Assembly: GCA_036674765.1 (NCBI GenBank)
Contig: JARVKI010000006.1
Coordinates: 496,001-560,000, forward strand
Direction of reading: 5' to 3'
Origin: Seiridium cupressi
Lineage: Eukaryota > Ascomycota > Sordariomycetes > Amphisphaeriales > Sporocadaceae
DNA: 64,000 nucleotides
Shown: positions 29,200 to 41,211 of the stretch, piece after piece
Layout: every line of letters starts with the position of its first letter
How positions within the stretch are numbered: position 1 is the stretch's first letter
Notes under the pieces: model-generated
Database searches by the model: none
The model's input: the letters and a program-made list of their open reading frames with translations, nothing else
What the model was told of the DNA's origin: nothing
Translations under genes and position numbers: made by a program

Positions 29200-30996
29200 A
29201 TGCCGTCGAGTGAATCAAAGTTGGCAAAAGGCAAAGGCCAGAATAACAACTCTAGCCCCGGTTCTACTACTCAAGGCCCGAGGAACAAAAAGAATCAGCA
29301 GCAGGACAATGACGCCATCCCTGGATCAGAGCCGCCACAGGGGACCAAGAAAAAGAAGAAGACCCGTGGAAGGACGGCATCTGAGAGAAAGGCAGCTGCC
29401 GAGCGTCGGAATAGTATCGAGATGTCCACAAGTCCAACTTCATCTCTGGTAAAAGCTCCTACTGAAAAAGGCCTCTCCAGGTCCAATTCCGTTCTTTCGG
29501 GTGCCGCGAGTTCATTTACACCTTCTTCGGAATCTACGATAAAGCTACCGGCTCCTGAGAGCAGTCATCATGGACCAGTAGCCTCGCCAGAGAATAAGTC
29601 AGCGACTCCAGAGGAAGAGCCGCGCCCCAGGAGTAACTCGATATTATCGGCTTTAACGCCCGAGTTCCAGCCAACGGGGGTCACTTCAGCGGCTGTCACT
29701 CATGATTTAAATACATATCATGTACCAGCCTCTCCTCTGAATGAAGTTGGTATACAGCAACAATACAGCCCGGTGACACCTTACTCACAAGTGCAATGGG
29801 TGCCCAGCCCAGTGGCTCAATATTTTCCAACCCAAACGCTATATCCATATCAGGAGTACAATTTCGGCACATATAACAGTTTTCCGTCTGGTTATATGCC
29901 CCAGCAGGCACCGCTGATACAATACGGTGCACTGCCAGCGCACTTCCCTACGCAGATGCAACCAAGTCCACCACCGCAGCGGCGCTTCACCAATCCTTCT
30001 GCACCATTGACAATAAATCCTGGACTTCCCAGTGGTTGGATCAAGAGGTTTCTACCTAACGAGAAGAAGTACTGTTACATCAACATCTATAGTAGAAAGT
30101 CACAGTGGGAAGAGCCTACAAAACCTGCCGAAAGACCAGAACAGGCAACCGAAAACGGACCGACAGAACTCGACACGTCCGAAGAAGCCCCTCCGGGGAG
30201 CAATACGCATTCGTCTGCCTCAAATTCTGAGCAGTCTAAGGATATGGGCCCTTCAGGTGCTACTATCGCAGACAAGAATTCAGAAAGTGCTACGCCCTCG
30301 GGAGCTTATGGCAACACTCCTTTCAAGAGTGGTCCAGCAGCTGTACACGAACTTGTCACATCTACGCTACCGTCCGCTCACCTTGCTGCCGCATGTACCA
30401 CTGCCTCTCTTGGAATAGCCACTTCAGACATTGAGACCAAATCCATCCCGGCAAACACCACCTTTATCCAGAACCCCATGACCACATTCCTCATCGACAA
30501 AGCAGAAGATTTGGTCTGCCAGCTTTGCCAATTAACTCCTCTGAAGCTAGGCAAAAGGACATGTAGGATCGATGACAGCATGCCGGCCATACTACCCTGC
30601 GGACATGTGGCGGGAGCTCGGTGCCTACACCAATGGATGAGCACCGGCCGAGACTACTGCCCCTTTGACAAGTTCTCGCTTCGGCACGCCAAGTGCCAAC
30701 ATCTCCGCTTACCGCACATTCTAGATCATAACAGCATCCTGGCCGTGCCCCGGACCGTTCCGAGCGGTGGTGTTTTTCCTGATTACTGTAAGACGTGCAG
30801 GTTAGAGCAAGAAGAGGTCAGTGAGATAGTCAGCGTGCGGAATCTCAAGAAGAGGTTCGTCGAAGCGAGAGAGGCATTTGAAAAGGACGAGACAGAGGAG
30901 AAAAAACAGGCCATGGATGTTGCGACTCGAGACTTCGAAGAAATGGCATTCGAGAGTCGAGGGAAGAGGCTGGGTCATCTTTTCATCCTTTGGTAG
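29200..30996 (+). CDS. WW-domain protein with a variant RING-like zinc motif
   Basis: Single-exon gene of 598 aa. The N-terminal 270 residues are disordered: Lys/Ser/Gln-rich, with KKKKKTRGRTASERKAAAER and a Pro/Tyr/Gln-rich stretch. A WW domain lies at about 276-309 (LPSGWIKRFLPNEKKYCYIN, then SQWEEPTKP) with Trp280, Trp303 and Pro306, expected to bind proline-rich ligands. A RING-like segment (440-490) has Cys440-x2-Cys443, Cys467-Gly-His469, Cys475 and Cys487. The fifth ligand position is Gly472 and the eighth is Asp490, so canonical zinc ligation is incomplete. The C-terminal 90 residues are a charged helix (NLKKRFVEAREAFEKDETEE). An ubiquitin-ligase or adaptor role is only a possibility. 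I do not recognise a named orthologue. Confidence 0.8.
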   Translation: MPSSESKLAKGKGQNNNSSPGSTTQGPRNKKNQQQDNDAIPGSEPPQGTKKKKKTRGRTASERKAAAERRNSIEMSTSPTSSLVKAPTEKGLSRSNSVLSGAASSFTPSSESTIKLPAPESSHHGPVASPENKSATPEEEPRPRSNSILSALTPEFQPTGVTSAAVTHDLNTYHVPASPLNEVGIQQQYSPVTPYSQVQWVPSPVAQYFPTQTLYPYQEYNFGTYNSFPSGYMPQQAPLIQYGALPAHFPTQMQPSPPPQRRFTNPSAPLTINPGLPSGWIKRFLPNEKKYCYINIYSRKSQWEEPTKPAERPEQATENGPTELDTSEEAPPGSNTHSSASNSEQSKDMGPSGATIADKNSESATPSGAYGNTPFKSGPAAVHELVTSTLPSAHLAAACTTASLGIATSDIETKSIPANTTFIQNPMTTFLIDKAEDLVCQLCQLTPLKLGKRTCRIDDSMPAILPCGHVAGARCLHQWMSTGRDYCPFDKFSLRHAKCQHLRLPHILDHNSILAVPRTVPSGGVFPDYCKTCRLEQEEVSEIVSVRNLKKRFVEAREAFEKDETEEKKQAMDVATRDFEEMAFESRGKRLGHLFILW

Positions 30997-33398
30997 AGTA
31001 TGTACTGCTGGTAAGGATGCGTTATTGGCAGGAATGGTATATATATATATATGTTAACATCATGATATTACTATATTTTTATATTTAGGCACCTGCTATT
31101 CAAACTTCTTGTTTATACGTATCAAGTTTTTTTCTGGCGAACGTGGATATTTAGCAATAATTCGACCATACTACTGTCTACTTATTTTTTGTTTTCACAG
31201 TCGTCATATAATTACTAATCTTGAGGAAACAGGCCCCTGTTCTGGATTATGACACTGGGCAACCTTGCGTCTTTGGTGCTTCCTCTCTTGTAAAGGGAAG
31301 CGGCCTAAACATTCATGGTCATATTTCACCAATTCCATGTATCTTCCCGTGCAGCCAGGCTGTACCGTACCGCGGCTCTCCGAGGAGATTTGTCGAGGCT
31401 CGGACAGGTACTCACTATGTGCCAGCCTCAAGCAGAAGCATGAATGCAGACATTACGGCCCATAGCCAAGCCGTGCGTTCCTGGTAGTGGTCAACCAGCG
31501 TTGCACGACATCCGGCTAAATGGAAAACATGACAACCCATGCGCCACCAACGTCGGGGATTTCCATGGTAGATCCAGAAACTGGCGCTTGCTCAAGAGCT
31601 TGACATTGCAGACCAAGTAAATTAGATGTTCTGATTGAAATCAACACCTGCTGGCGCCTTAACTTCGGAGTTATGCATAAGAGCTGCCTCAGATGTCTAT
31701 CTGACAAGCTGTATTAGTCGGGCCTATCTGAATTCGTGAGCAACCTTCTCAGGCAATGCTCTCAAACCCAACATAGAAGGTCATGCCTCGGTGAAAGCGC
31801 CTTTAGCCGACGAGCGACTGATCCATCAAGGAGCCGTTTGGCCATGGCCATGCCAGAGTTAGGCCACGAGGCTTGTCATCGACAGGCAGAAGAAATGCTC
31901 GAGTAGTGCCGCTATGATGTCGTACGCGTCTTGCAGCAAGGCGCGGTCTCGCATATCTCGCACGAACGAGGCACGATGGAGTCCGAAAACGGCTTGCCGA
32001 TCCTTGATCGCGTCCAGATTAGGGAGTTCGCTTACCTGGTCGGGACAATGACTGATGCACTCTGGCTCAGTGATTTACGCTGCGTGCAGAGTTGTAATTA
32101 CGGTTCAGGTCATGCTTAGCAGCAGTACTTGGGATTCACGATTCCGTAGAACCAAACTGCGTAGGACGGCTCACGCCAGTACCAAGCGGCAGATGTAGTG
32201 GCACACCTATGGTATCGTGCCCAGCGGGAGTTAGGTAGAATGGCGCGAGATAACAGGGGGTATGTTATGGGTACCATGGAATGCCCCATGGAATACAGGA
32301 CAATACAGGATGACTACATCAGTGCTTGTGCGCACTGGGACGGTTTCCGTTTCGCCGTAGCCAAGTATTCATGGCTTTGTTAGTGATGGGGGTGGAGACG
32401 TCGGGAACACGGTATGGAATCGCTTGCCCTATATCTGGGGGAAGGAAATAAGTTGCTCGCTTTGAACTAGCCTCGGGTCCTTCTCCGTGCCATCTGAAAT
32501 AGCACGACCGAGCAGATACCAACGGCCCACCGAGGCCTCGGCGAGCGTGGTGAGAGCCTGCCCCAGATTTCGGTCTACATGTTGAAGGATGTGAACCCGT
32601 GATCCCTCCTTCGCGCAGAAGCATCGCGGCCACATGGTCGACTTGTGCTGCGTGACAGAGCTGCAGGCGCCGCGAAGTGGTTGCGAGCATCGCAAGACGC
32701 GTGGTTTACATCCGCACCATTGGAGCGAAATAGATTAAAAAGAGCGAGTAACAGATGCGAACCCACTTGTGAGTTGTCGCGAACCAGATTCTCCGCCAAG
32801 AACGAGGTTGTATGCGAGAGCCGTGTCGACTCCAAATCCCACCCCTGGCCGTTATGCTGTATCACCATCCGGCTCTTCCTCTCCCCACATTTCCCCACAC
32901 TGATGATAGCGACTGTGGAGGCCCAAGGTGACCCCTAATTTCTTTCTGCTGCCTCTTCTTGCAACGACATCATCAACCGGCCCCTGTCAAGCGCGTGGTT
33001 TTTTTTTTCCTGGCTAGAAGGGACAAGAGCCGGCATCCATGCGTGTGGGCACGAGTCCTTGGACGTGACCGGGTCGCCTTCTCCGCATTCTTGTTTTGCG
33101 CCCCGAGCTGGGGTCCGTCAGGTCCGGTTAAAGTCTCATCGCGTGGTCGCTGGTTTCCTGATCGGGGAATCGAGGTGGTTTTCACGGCATTAGGCTTTAT
33201 TACGCCGCTGTACTAGTCGTCTATTTCGCCGTGAAACATTCTTGCAAGTGAGCACGATCTACCATGTCGGCCCTGAGCCATCAGGGGCTCTGGGGGCTGC
33301 GAAGGTTTATCTTCTTGCTGGCCGCCGGTATCATATCGTTGGCCGTCCTTCTTGTCATTTGCAGCCAGCTTCTTCTGTTCCTTTGGAGCTCACACACC
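30997..33398. other. Gene-poor interval with an ankyrin relic
   Basis: 2.4 kb with no intact gene. It starts with the 3' flank of the WW/RING-like gene, including a TA dinucleotide run at 31038..31052. A decayed ankyrin-repeat segment at 32530..32898 (minus) is listed separately. An in-frame ATG at 33264 could be an earlier start of the lactonase gene. Confidence 0.45.
32530..32898 (-). pseudogene. Frameshifted ankyrin-repeat remnant
   Basis: Ankyrin-like signatures occur in consecutive positions but in three frames: LFRSNGADVNHASCDAR (around 32745-32680), then QPLRGACS in a second frame, then AAQVDHVAAMLLREGG in a third. Together they match one ankyrin unit (GADVN ... TPLH-AC ... HV--MLL--GA). 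A preceding stretch in the first frame may be another repeat. No start codon or full ORF survives. Alternative: chance similarity; ankyrin motifs are short. Confidence 0.4.
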
Positions 33399-34770
33399 AT
33401 GTTGAAAGGTCTGGGCTCAGCCGGACTCCTGTCCTTGCCTCTCGTGACAACGTCCTCGGCTACGCTCCTTTACGTATCTAGCTATGCCGGCACAGTCACC
33501 ACGCTAGACCTGACCCTGCCTAGCGGTAACACCTCTGCTGCGCTTGAGGCTATCTCGACCTCAACCGGGTGTGCGTCAAGTCCATCATGGCTTACCCTTG
33601 ATTCCTCCAAGTCGGTCCTCTACTGCGCGGATGAGGGGTTGACTACACCCTTGGGGTCTTTAACGTCTTTCCAAACCAATGTTGATGGAAGTTTGGTTCA
33701 GCTCGATCAGCTCAGCGTTATTTCTGGACCGGTTAGTGCCGTAGTCTATGGAGACGCAGGAGATGGCTTGGCATTGGCACAATAGTAGGTTCTCACAGAC
33801 CGTTACCGGATTTTCTTAGCCCTCACATGAAGATACATGTTCTGGGTTTGCTCTGGCCCTCTGGTACTTCCCTATCATTAGCTGAGAACCCCGATCTAAT
33901 TGCATATTCAGCTCCGGTTCCAGCTTCAGTACATTCTCTACCGCAGACCCATCCGCTTTGGTTCCCTTGCAGAATGAGACATTTGAGCTGTCAGGGCCTG
34001 GAACAGACCCGACTCGACAAGACGCTCCACACCCGCATGAGGCTATTCTGGACCCAACCAAAGAATACATACTCGTGCCAGACCTAGGTGCTGACCTTGT
34101 TCGGATTTTCAAGATTCAAGAAGGCGGGCTCGGATGGACTGCAGCAGATCCTCTAGTTGTCGCTTCCGGCTCTGGACCGCGTCACGCTACTTTCCTGGTT
34201 ACCGAGGACACGACCTACATGTACCTCATCAGCGAACTGGCCAACACCATCACGGGCTACGAAGTCGCATACAGTAACGGTTCTACACCATCTTTCACCG
34301 AGTTATTTTCCATCAGCATCCATGGAGAAGGAGGTTCTGTACCTAATGGAACAGCAGCTGCAGAAATTGTGTTATCGGTATGTTCGCGAGGTCAAAGCAG
34401 CCAACTCTGTCACTAACAATCCATTCAGCCCGATGACAAGTTCTTGATAGTCTCTTCCCGTGGGGAGAACTCCTTCACCATCCCTAATTTTGATATCAGC
34501 AATAGTACCGAGATTGTCTCGGATGCAGTCATCACTTTCTCTGTAGATCATAGCTCAGGTGAACTATCCCTGCTGCAGTCATATCCTTCGGGCGGACGAT
34601 ACCCCCGTCAGTTTTCAATCAACAAAGCGGGTGATCTGATCGCTGTTGGACTTCAGTCTGACAGCCGTGTCGTTGTCATCCAGCGAGACGTTGAGAGTGG
34701 TCTGCTAACAGAATTCATTGCCAACGCTACCGTGGCTGGAGAGGTGACGGCAGTGATATTCAACGAGTAA
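33399..34770 (+). CDS. Secreted lactonase-family seven-bladed beta-propeller
   Basis: Exons 33399..33784, 33912..34377 and 34429..34770 (introns 127 and 51 bp) give 397 aa. The family (Pfam Lactonase, including 6-phosphogluconolactonase and carboxy-cis,cis-muconate cyclase) forms a beta-propeller. Segments include LYVSSYAGTVTTLDLTLPSG, PHPHEAILDPTKEYILVPDL, GADLVRIFKI, GSGPRHATFLV, ISELANTITGYEV, PDDKFLIVSSRGENSF and GRYPRQFSINKAGDLIAVGL. The PHPH and GPRH motifs correspond to conserved positions of the propeller. An in-frame ATG at 33264 would add 45 residues with a strongly hydrophobic block; I prefer the ATG at 33399, which gives a normal signal peptide (MLKGLGSAGLLSLPLVTTSS). Real substrate unknown; extracellular location inferred. 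Confidence 0.87.
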
Positions 34771-37700
34771 CGAATAGAGCGCATTCTAGACAGACTAAAG
34801 ATAGACGAATTGACTCATGTATACTGCTATACGATTGCAGCCGTACACCCCAGCGGCCAGGAGCAACTGCGGAAGCAGGAGCGGGCAGGATTGGGGGTGT
34901 TCGCCTGCCATTGATGTCTCGTCATCAGTAGTGGCGGGTGGCTCTTCATGGGTGTTTTATGACGTGATGTGGTCTACTCGCATTGTAGTGTGACAAAGGT
35001 CAAACGTCTCTTGGAGGTCGGCAATGACTTGTTGCCGATGTTGGCCTGAAATTGTCTAGCGTCTGCAGTTCATGAGGCTCTACTCAATGTGTCAACGTGC
35101 CCATGACCGTTGAGCGATGGCCACCCGCTTCATATAAAAAATTGCGGGGCTGACCATTCATAGATGCTGGATATATTAAGTGGCCCAGGCTATTCGATTC
35201 GCCTCATGGATTGTCGGCAGTGACCTGCATGACCTTTCAATATATTGTTATAAATTGGCCATGAAGTGTTTGATTGCTGTGATAAGAATAGACATGGTAC
35301 GACCGTGCTGAAGCCGGAAGTTAGCGGTATGGTGGTCAAGGCCGTGAAATTAGTGATGGGCCCGAGATAGGTGCACTGGGATGTATAAAGTATGTAAACA
35401 GTGAGATTGCTTTTGGCTCATATATTCTTACATGTGATACTTTGCCGTTGGATAAGTCACAGTGTCTGCATATTGTCACAAACTTGGTGCCCGCCTCTTA
35501 ATTGGTGCTACCCTGCGCTTCGTGCTGAAAAGGTTGGCCCAAGATATTATTCTTTGCATCGCCTATAGTTGATCTGAGAGTTTCCGAAAATATCTAGCCA
35601 AGGAACGCTGGAAAGTCGTCCCGATGAACCTTGTTTCGAGTGTGATAATGTCGACAGGCGTATCGACTGTCCCATAAATATCTGTGTAGAGTCCCGGAAT
35701 TGCAAGCCGACAGAGTGAGTGGAGGCTCGATCATCTTGTGATCATCTTGTCCGCAGCATCGTATGCACAGGTGGCGATGACAAGGCTTCCCAGGCTGTTG
35801 ATTGCCGACTGAAGGCGGACCGAACTCGTTTATTTCCATTGAAATGTATGCAGTACTGTATTGGCCAGATGTCGTCTTGCGGAGACAACCTCGTCAGGCG
35901 CGCTGGGTTTTCCAAACGGAGGATACGGAGGGCTCTGGCCGACAGTTCAAGGCACCGCAAGGCCAGGACGGCGCGGATTTACCTATCTGTGAAACCTGGG
36001 CAAAATGGAGTACGTCATCAACGTATAACAGTTCGTGAGGGAGAGCGGCCTATCGGGAGCGACTAGGCAGACAAGCCTCATATGGGTAGCATTGGCATAG
36101 GCGCATCTCAGAAGATACCCATAGTAAAGACTCGTCATAAAAAGGATCTTGTTTTTTTCAAGGGAGGTTCCGTGCCTGGACCGGGATCTTTACAAAAGTG
36201 TGTGGAAGAGGCGCGGCCGCTCTCCATTGGTTCACACCGAAAATTTACCAAATCCTTATAATCAGGCGGCAAAATCAGATACATGCTCCGTTGTGGGTCC
36301 CGTGAGTTGTGTTGGCATAGTATTCATGACGCGCAAACAAGATGAAATAGGGAACATAGTCTCCTGTCCATATATTTGATTAATCCCTTGCATCAAGCCG
36401 GCGCTTCGCTGTTTCGGGTCCATGGCAACCCCGTAACCGGCCTTCTGAAACCCCAATGTGGCTTCAGGGGAGCAGCCGCGCATGAAAAAGCTTTAATGAA
36501 CTCGATGTCGATTTGCAGGCAGGGAACACTCACATCGGGCTTATAGGCCCTTTCTAAGGCCAATTTCATATTGCTACCCTACAGTGCTTATTTGTAGTAG
36601 CGCGAACCTCAACTGGGCATCGACTGGCTCAAATGATTCGTTGGAGCATTGCGATGGCACCGATTAGTTCGAAAATTGTCCTCTGCTCTATTTATTCTTT
36701 CCTTATTGAGCACGTCGCTGCCGTTGTATAGCCGCGTCCATAGCAGTGATGGTCGAATGATTTTATGGATGAATCTCTGAATGTACCATATCCTCTATGA
36801 TCGTGACCTTTAGTCACCCTCTCTTTTAGTTTTAACAAGAGTGGCATAATTGATGTCGAAGGAACCCACGACCAAGAAAATCGCGTCTTCTATGTGCATG
36901 ATTACTCCTCCTCTCCTCTCCGAGAGGGATGCCATGCCATACCCACATCCCTATCTCTACCTTACATGTCTACTATGCAGATTGGCCCCTCTTCCGGTCG
37001 TTCAGTTGTTGGTTTGTTTAAAACAGCCAATTTACGGTAGAAGGAACGAACCCAAACTCGACACGAGCGACAGTTTGTCTGACTTTGTCTAAATCATCTG
37101 TAGCAGCTTGACGTAGTTTCTCGGGATCTTGGCTTTGCGTTCGCTGCTGCGGAAATAGGTTAAGATTGTTGGCATTGAAATTTTCTCTTCTTTTTCGCCG
37201 CTTCTCGAACCAAATGTTACAGAAGGGCAACCAACAGCATTGAAGTAAATGCCGAGGACCGGTTGGCGGCGTCTCTTCAGCGGTGAGATAGAAAAGTACA
37301 GGGCATACGTAGGGAATGGCATTTTTTTCGAGCCAGTTGCCATGATCAAATCATAATCCAACCGAAACAGTTATCAGGATGATGAAGATCTTGTTGTGTG
37401 ATGTCGTCGCGTGGGAGATGTTGTGCTATGGTATGCCTCTTGTGGCGCATGTGCATGTGCATTGACTGTGTTGGTTTGGTTGAGTATCGACGTGGAATAT
37501 TGACTTGACAACGGTTTGGGCTTGATGAATTGGCTGTTTGGTTCCATCACTACCCGTAACTCACCCCGCCATGGAATATGGCGGGTCTGCATGTTTGAAG
37601 TTGAACTCTTACCAGTTAGTTGATCATCTCGGATCCACGGGGACATATAGTGAGTGCATAGTATAGGGGTTGGTGTATTTGCTCTGCAACTAAATTGCAA

Positions 37701-40700
37701 GTGTCCACATGTGAATGGAATGTGTATGCAAATCTGTGAACTGTTTCATGGTATGACCTAACTTAATATACTTGGCCGTCGATTATCTCAGCCAACGTAT
37801 ATGTATACCACCACGTAGGCTCTGATCACAATCGAGGCCTTTCTTAGACCGGGCGGTAATAAATTTGAAACATCTGCCTTCGGGTATCTACATAGACCAT
37901 CATCCACCGTATGAATATCGCGTTGCGAGCTTTGCAGGTCTCGACGTTAAGGTTAGTCGGAGGACGCAATATGTCCATTATACCTACCCCTACATAGTTG
38001 CCCAACCTAGGCGTCTCCGTTGAAGAGAAGAATACAATCGTTAGTTCGGACTGGGTTGTCGTGCATGATGTATCTCCAATATTGATACCTGTTATGGCAG
38101 CCCTTATGGGGAAATAATGGCTGTTCGATACAAAATTATTCTCGGGGCTTGGTCATAACGGCGATGGCATTTTTCCAACTACAGTATGATGAGCTGGTTT
38201 TCTTTTCAGGCCCTTTTCGGTTTCCACAGTGACTGTGACCGGCGGCATCATCTCCGCCTTGGCCATGGCGCAGTCAGACCCTCGTCGTCTTCTTCCAACC
38301 CTAGAAGTGTTAGCTCAATGCCCTCCTTACCGCTCACTCCATCACTCGCCAGGAGGCGTCATGTGCATGAGGGCGTTGTTGGTGTCACTCTTGCAATATG
38401 CATACCTGACAGACAGATGCAACTACCGGCTACTCTGCCCGCAGGCACCGATGTCAGGATGTCGACTCGCAGCAACAGCGGTGTCGGATGGCTTCGGAAT
38501 CATCTCCCAATTGTACTTCACCAAAAGATCTCTCTATACCCAACAGGGAGAGTAGTATCATTCCCCGAAGCTCTTATCGATGAAACAGGCGCAATAGAGA
38601 AATTGGACACGTCTTCAACACCCTTCCCTTATAGCACAAGGTGACTGACAAGCTAGACGGTCGGGACCGTTTGTTTTTTGTGACATCTTGCTGGCTTTGG
38701 CTAGCAAGGATGCCAATCTTTTGGATGTGGGAGAGACTAAACTTTGGTTGCCTTGCATATGCTTGCTTGTTGCCAGGATAAAGGCATTTTTTAAAGAGTT
38801 AAGACTAATATTTTAAAGTCGAATGAAGTTATACATGGCAGCCTTTGAATTCTACAAAATGGTAGAAATCACGAGAATATTTATTTTTACATTGCTTTAA
38901 ATACACCTATATCTTACAACATATTGCCGGTTCTAAGTATTTTAACTACTACTTGAATATGTTTTATTGGGTATGAATTCCCAAAAAAGGCAACTTGCGA
39001 CCCGGATTAATGGAAGGGCTGCCACGTTCCGGGCATCAGTCATCCCAAGTAACCATTCGGACCGTTGAAAGTCACCTTACTCCAGCTTGCGCAAGATTAG
39101 TCCCGGCGACAGGCACCATGATAGGCTGGGCTATTAGGTCATCTGGGGTCGCCCGTTGGCTTATGGCGCTCCAGCCTCCATCTTTGTCAAAATGGTGTTC
39201 GTGAGCTTGAGCGCCAAGTCTGCCACATCCAGCGTTGATCCCCTGGCCCTGGCCGGATCCCTGAAAACGTGCCGTGTCTTGGCATACTTGGGTACAAAGG
39301 ATTACAACCATTGCTGAAGCCGCTGTTCGTTCATCCTGCTTCTACACCGTACTTCCAGGTGGCTATGATATACGATATGACTCTCATTTCAGAGCATCAG
39401 AACGCTTTATGGAAATAGACGGCGCTTGACGTTGCTTGGCAGACACACTTCCGCCTCGCGTGCCAGTATGTAGATGAGGTTTGGAGTGGACACTATTAAG
39501 TCATTATAGACCCCGGGAAGGTGGACAACGTAAAACACCATTCGGGACCTTGCGGTACCGGTTTCTTGAAATGAGTCCTCTATAGACGAAATGACGAAGC
39601 TGGACTGGACCGAAATTTGCGAGCTGACGCGGGGTGCGTACCCCTGAAATAGCTAAAATTACGGGGAGGGCCGTGAGTGCAACTGATGCTCGCTCATACG
39701 ATGGTGAGTTGGCTCGAACCCGATGTGTGAGCGGAAATCCCGCCCCGACCATCGAAACGTGAGAATGGCAAGTCGACAGACGGGGCATGTTCTCGGAGTT
39801 CGGATGCGACTGCGACCTGTGTGCTGCGATCACCTGGACGCTCACCTGCAGTGCATGGTTCGACGCGATAGGTCCCCCCGCTCAGCAAGTTTGTTCCCCC
39901 CCAGGCGATATAGACAGGCTGTAGCGAGAATCGGCGCCTTGCTATGTAACTGCCTATTGGGAGTAGTCAGGCATTGCCTCGCAGGATTGATACTTGTGAT
40001 TACAGTATCTGTATCCAGGCTTGGCCCACAATGCTCAATGGGCTGTGTTCAGTCGAGTTTCTCAAAGGGTCCGCTATGGCGACCCCTTAAATGCATAGTG
40101 TGCCGGCTTCTGCTCGACGCATTGGCTTATACCCCAGATCTGCCTATGCTGGAAACGACCACGTAATTTTTCAGTCGCCCATCCCGTGTCAAAAGTGCCT
40201 TGTTATGATGATCACCAAGACAGGTCATCAGCACACGATGAGACGTCTGGGGGGATGACAATCCATCCCATATTGCCCTGCTTTTCCAAGCGATGGCAGT
40301 TTCCCAATACAATGGTGTGCCTACCCTCCCAGTCGTCGATCTCTTCGGTTGAGGTGCCTGGAAGTTGGAATTTGTACTGGGCTCGACCACTGTGGGTAAG
40401 TGATTGACAGTGCTTCTGCTTCCCCGCAAACTGGAACCCCCAACTCCAGCACTTATACCTCACTAGGCTAACCAGGTCCCCCCCCCCCCCCCCAAGACTT
40501 GGGTGAGCATGGAGGGAGGGCATGTATCCAGTCATCCGGTGTAGGAGGTCAGCCTCTTCAGAGTCCCTGCGTTGGACGATGCTCCTAGGTAATACATGAA
40601 CAAGCTAGCTCATGGACTAGAGTTCCCTGTTTACTACTCGACTCCAAAACAAACCACAAGTGTGGTCGGTCGCCCTCGCGGCCGCTCGTCGGGTCCTGTT

Positions 40701-41211
40701 CTTTCCAAGTTCGTCCCAGCGAGCCTAGACTCCCCTCTATTGATGTGCGTGTGGTTGTCGCTAAATCCTCTTCTGAGCTAGACCCGAAGAGACAGCCAGT
40801 CTGGGGTTCCAACGGGGGGCGTTTGCTATGTAACTCTGGCGCGACTGGGGTGATGTGAACTGGGGGTGTAATGCATCGCTTCTGCACCTTGCATGGGGCG
40901 GGATGTGGAGGAGACGATGGGACAGCAGCCAGATCCTCCGCCTTCCCAGAGCTCCGTTCAAATAACAAGTCGGTCTCTGCAGTGCCTTGCAGACACCCTC
41001 CTCCCTGGACGGCCTTCTCTCGTTATCTCAATGGTTTTCTCTCCCGTGGATTACGCGCGGCGTCTTGGGTACATGCTTTGTTTTTGACATATCATACTTC
41101 TTCCATGGTAACACCGCCGAGCACACAGGCACCAGCTTTGCACAGCATATGCTCATGACTTCCGACCTGGCTACTGCCACCTTGACTGCAGTCAGTCTGC
41201 CGCACAATAAA
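34771..41211. other. 6.4-kb gene desert upstream of the Zn2Cys6 gene
   Basis: No ORF of credible length or composition on either strand. Short ORFs (for example near 35719, 38186 and 39504) lack family motifs and splice support. A run of 16 C is at 40478..40493. No transposase or reverse-transcriptase motif, terminal repeat or tRNA was recognised by eye. Confidence 0.5.
40478..40493. repeat. Poly(C) tract, 16 C
   Basis: Uninterrupted run of C followed by AAGACT. A similar tract with the same following hexamer occurs at 48689..48702. Confidence 0.8.

Noticed and set aside
38186..38644. 152-codon ORF in the gene desert
   Set aside because: Low-complexity Ser/Arg/Pro text, and a competing frame is equally long; no evidence of coding.
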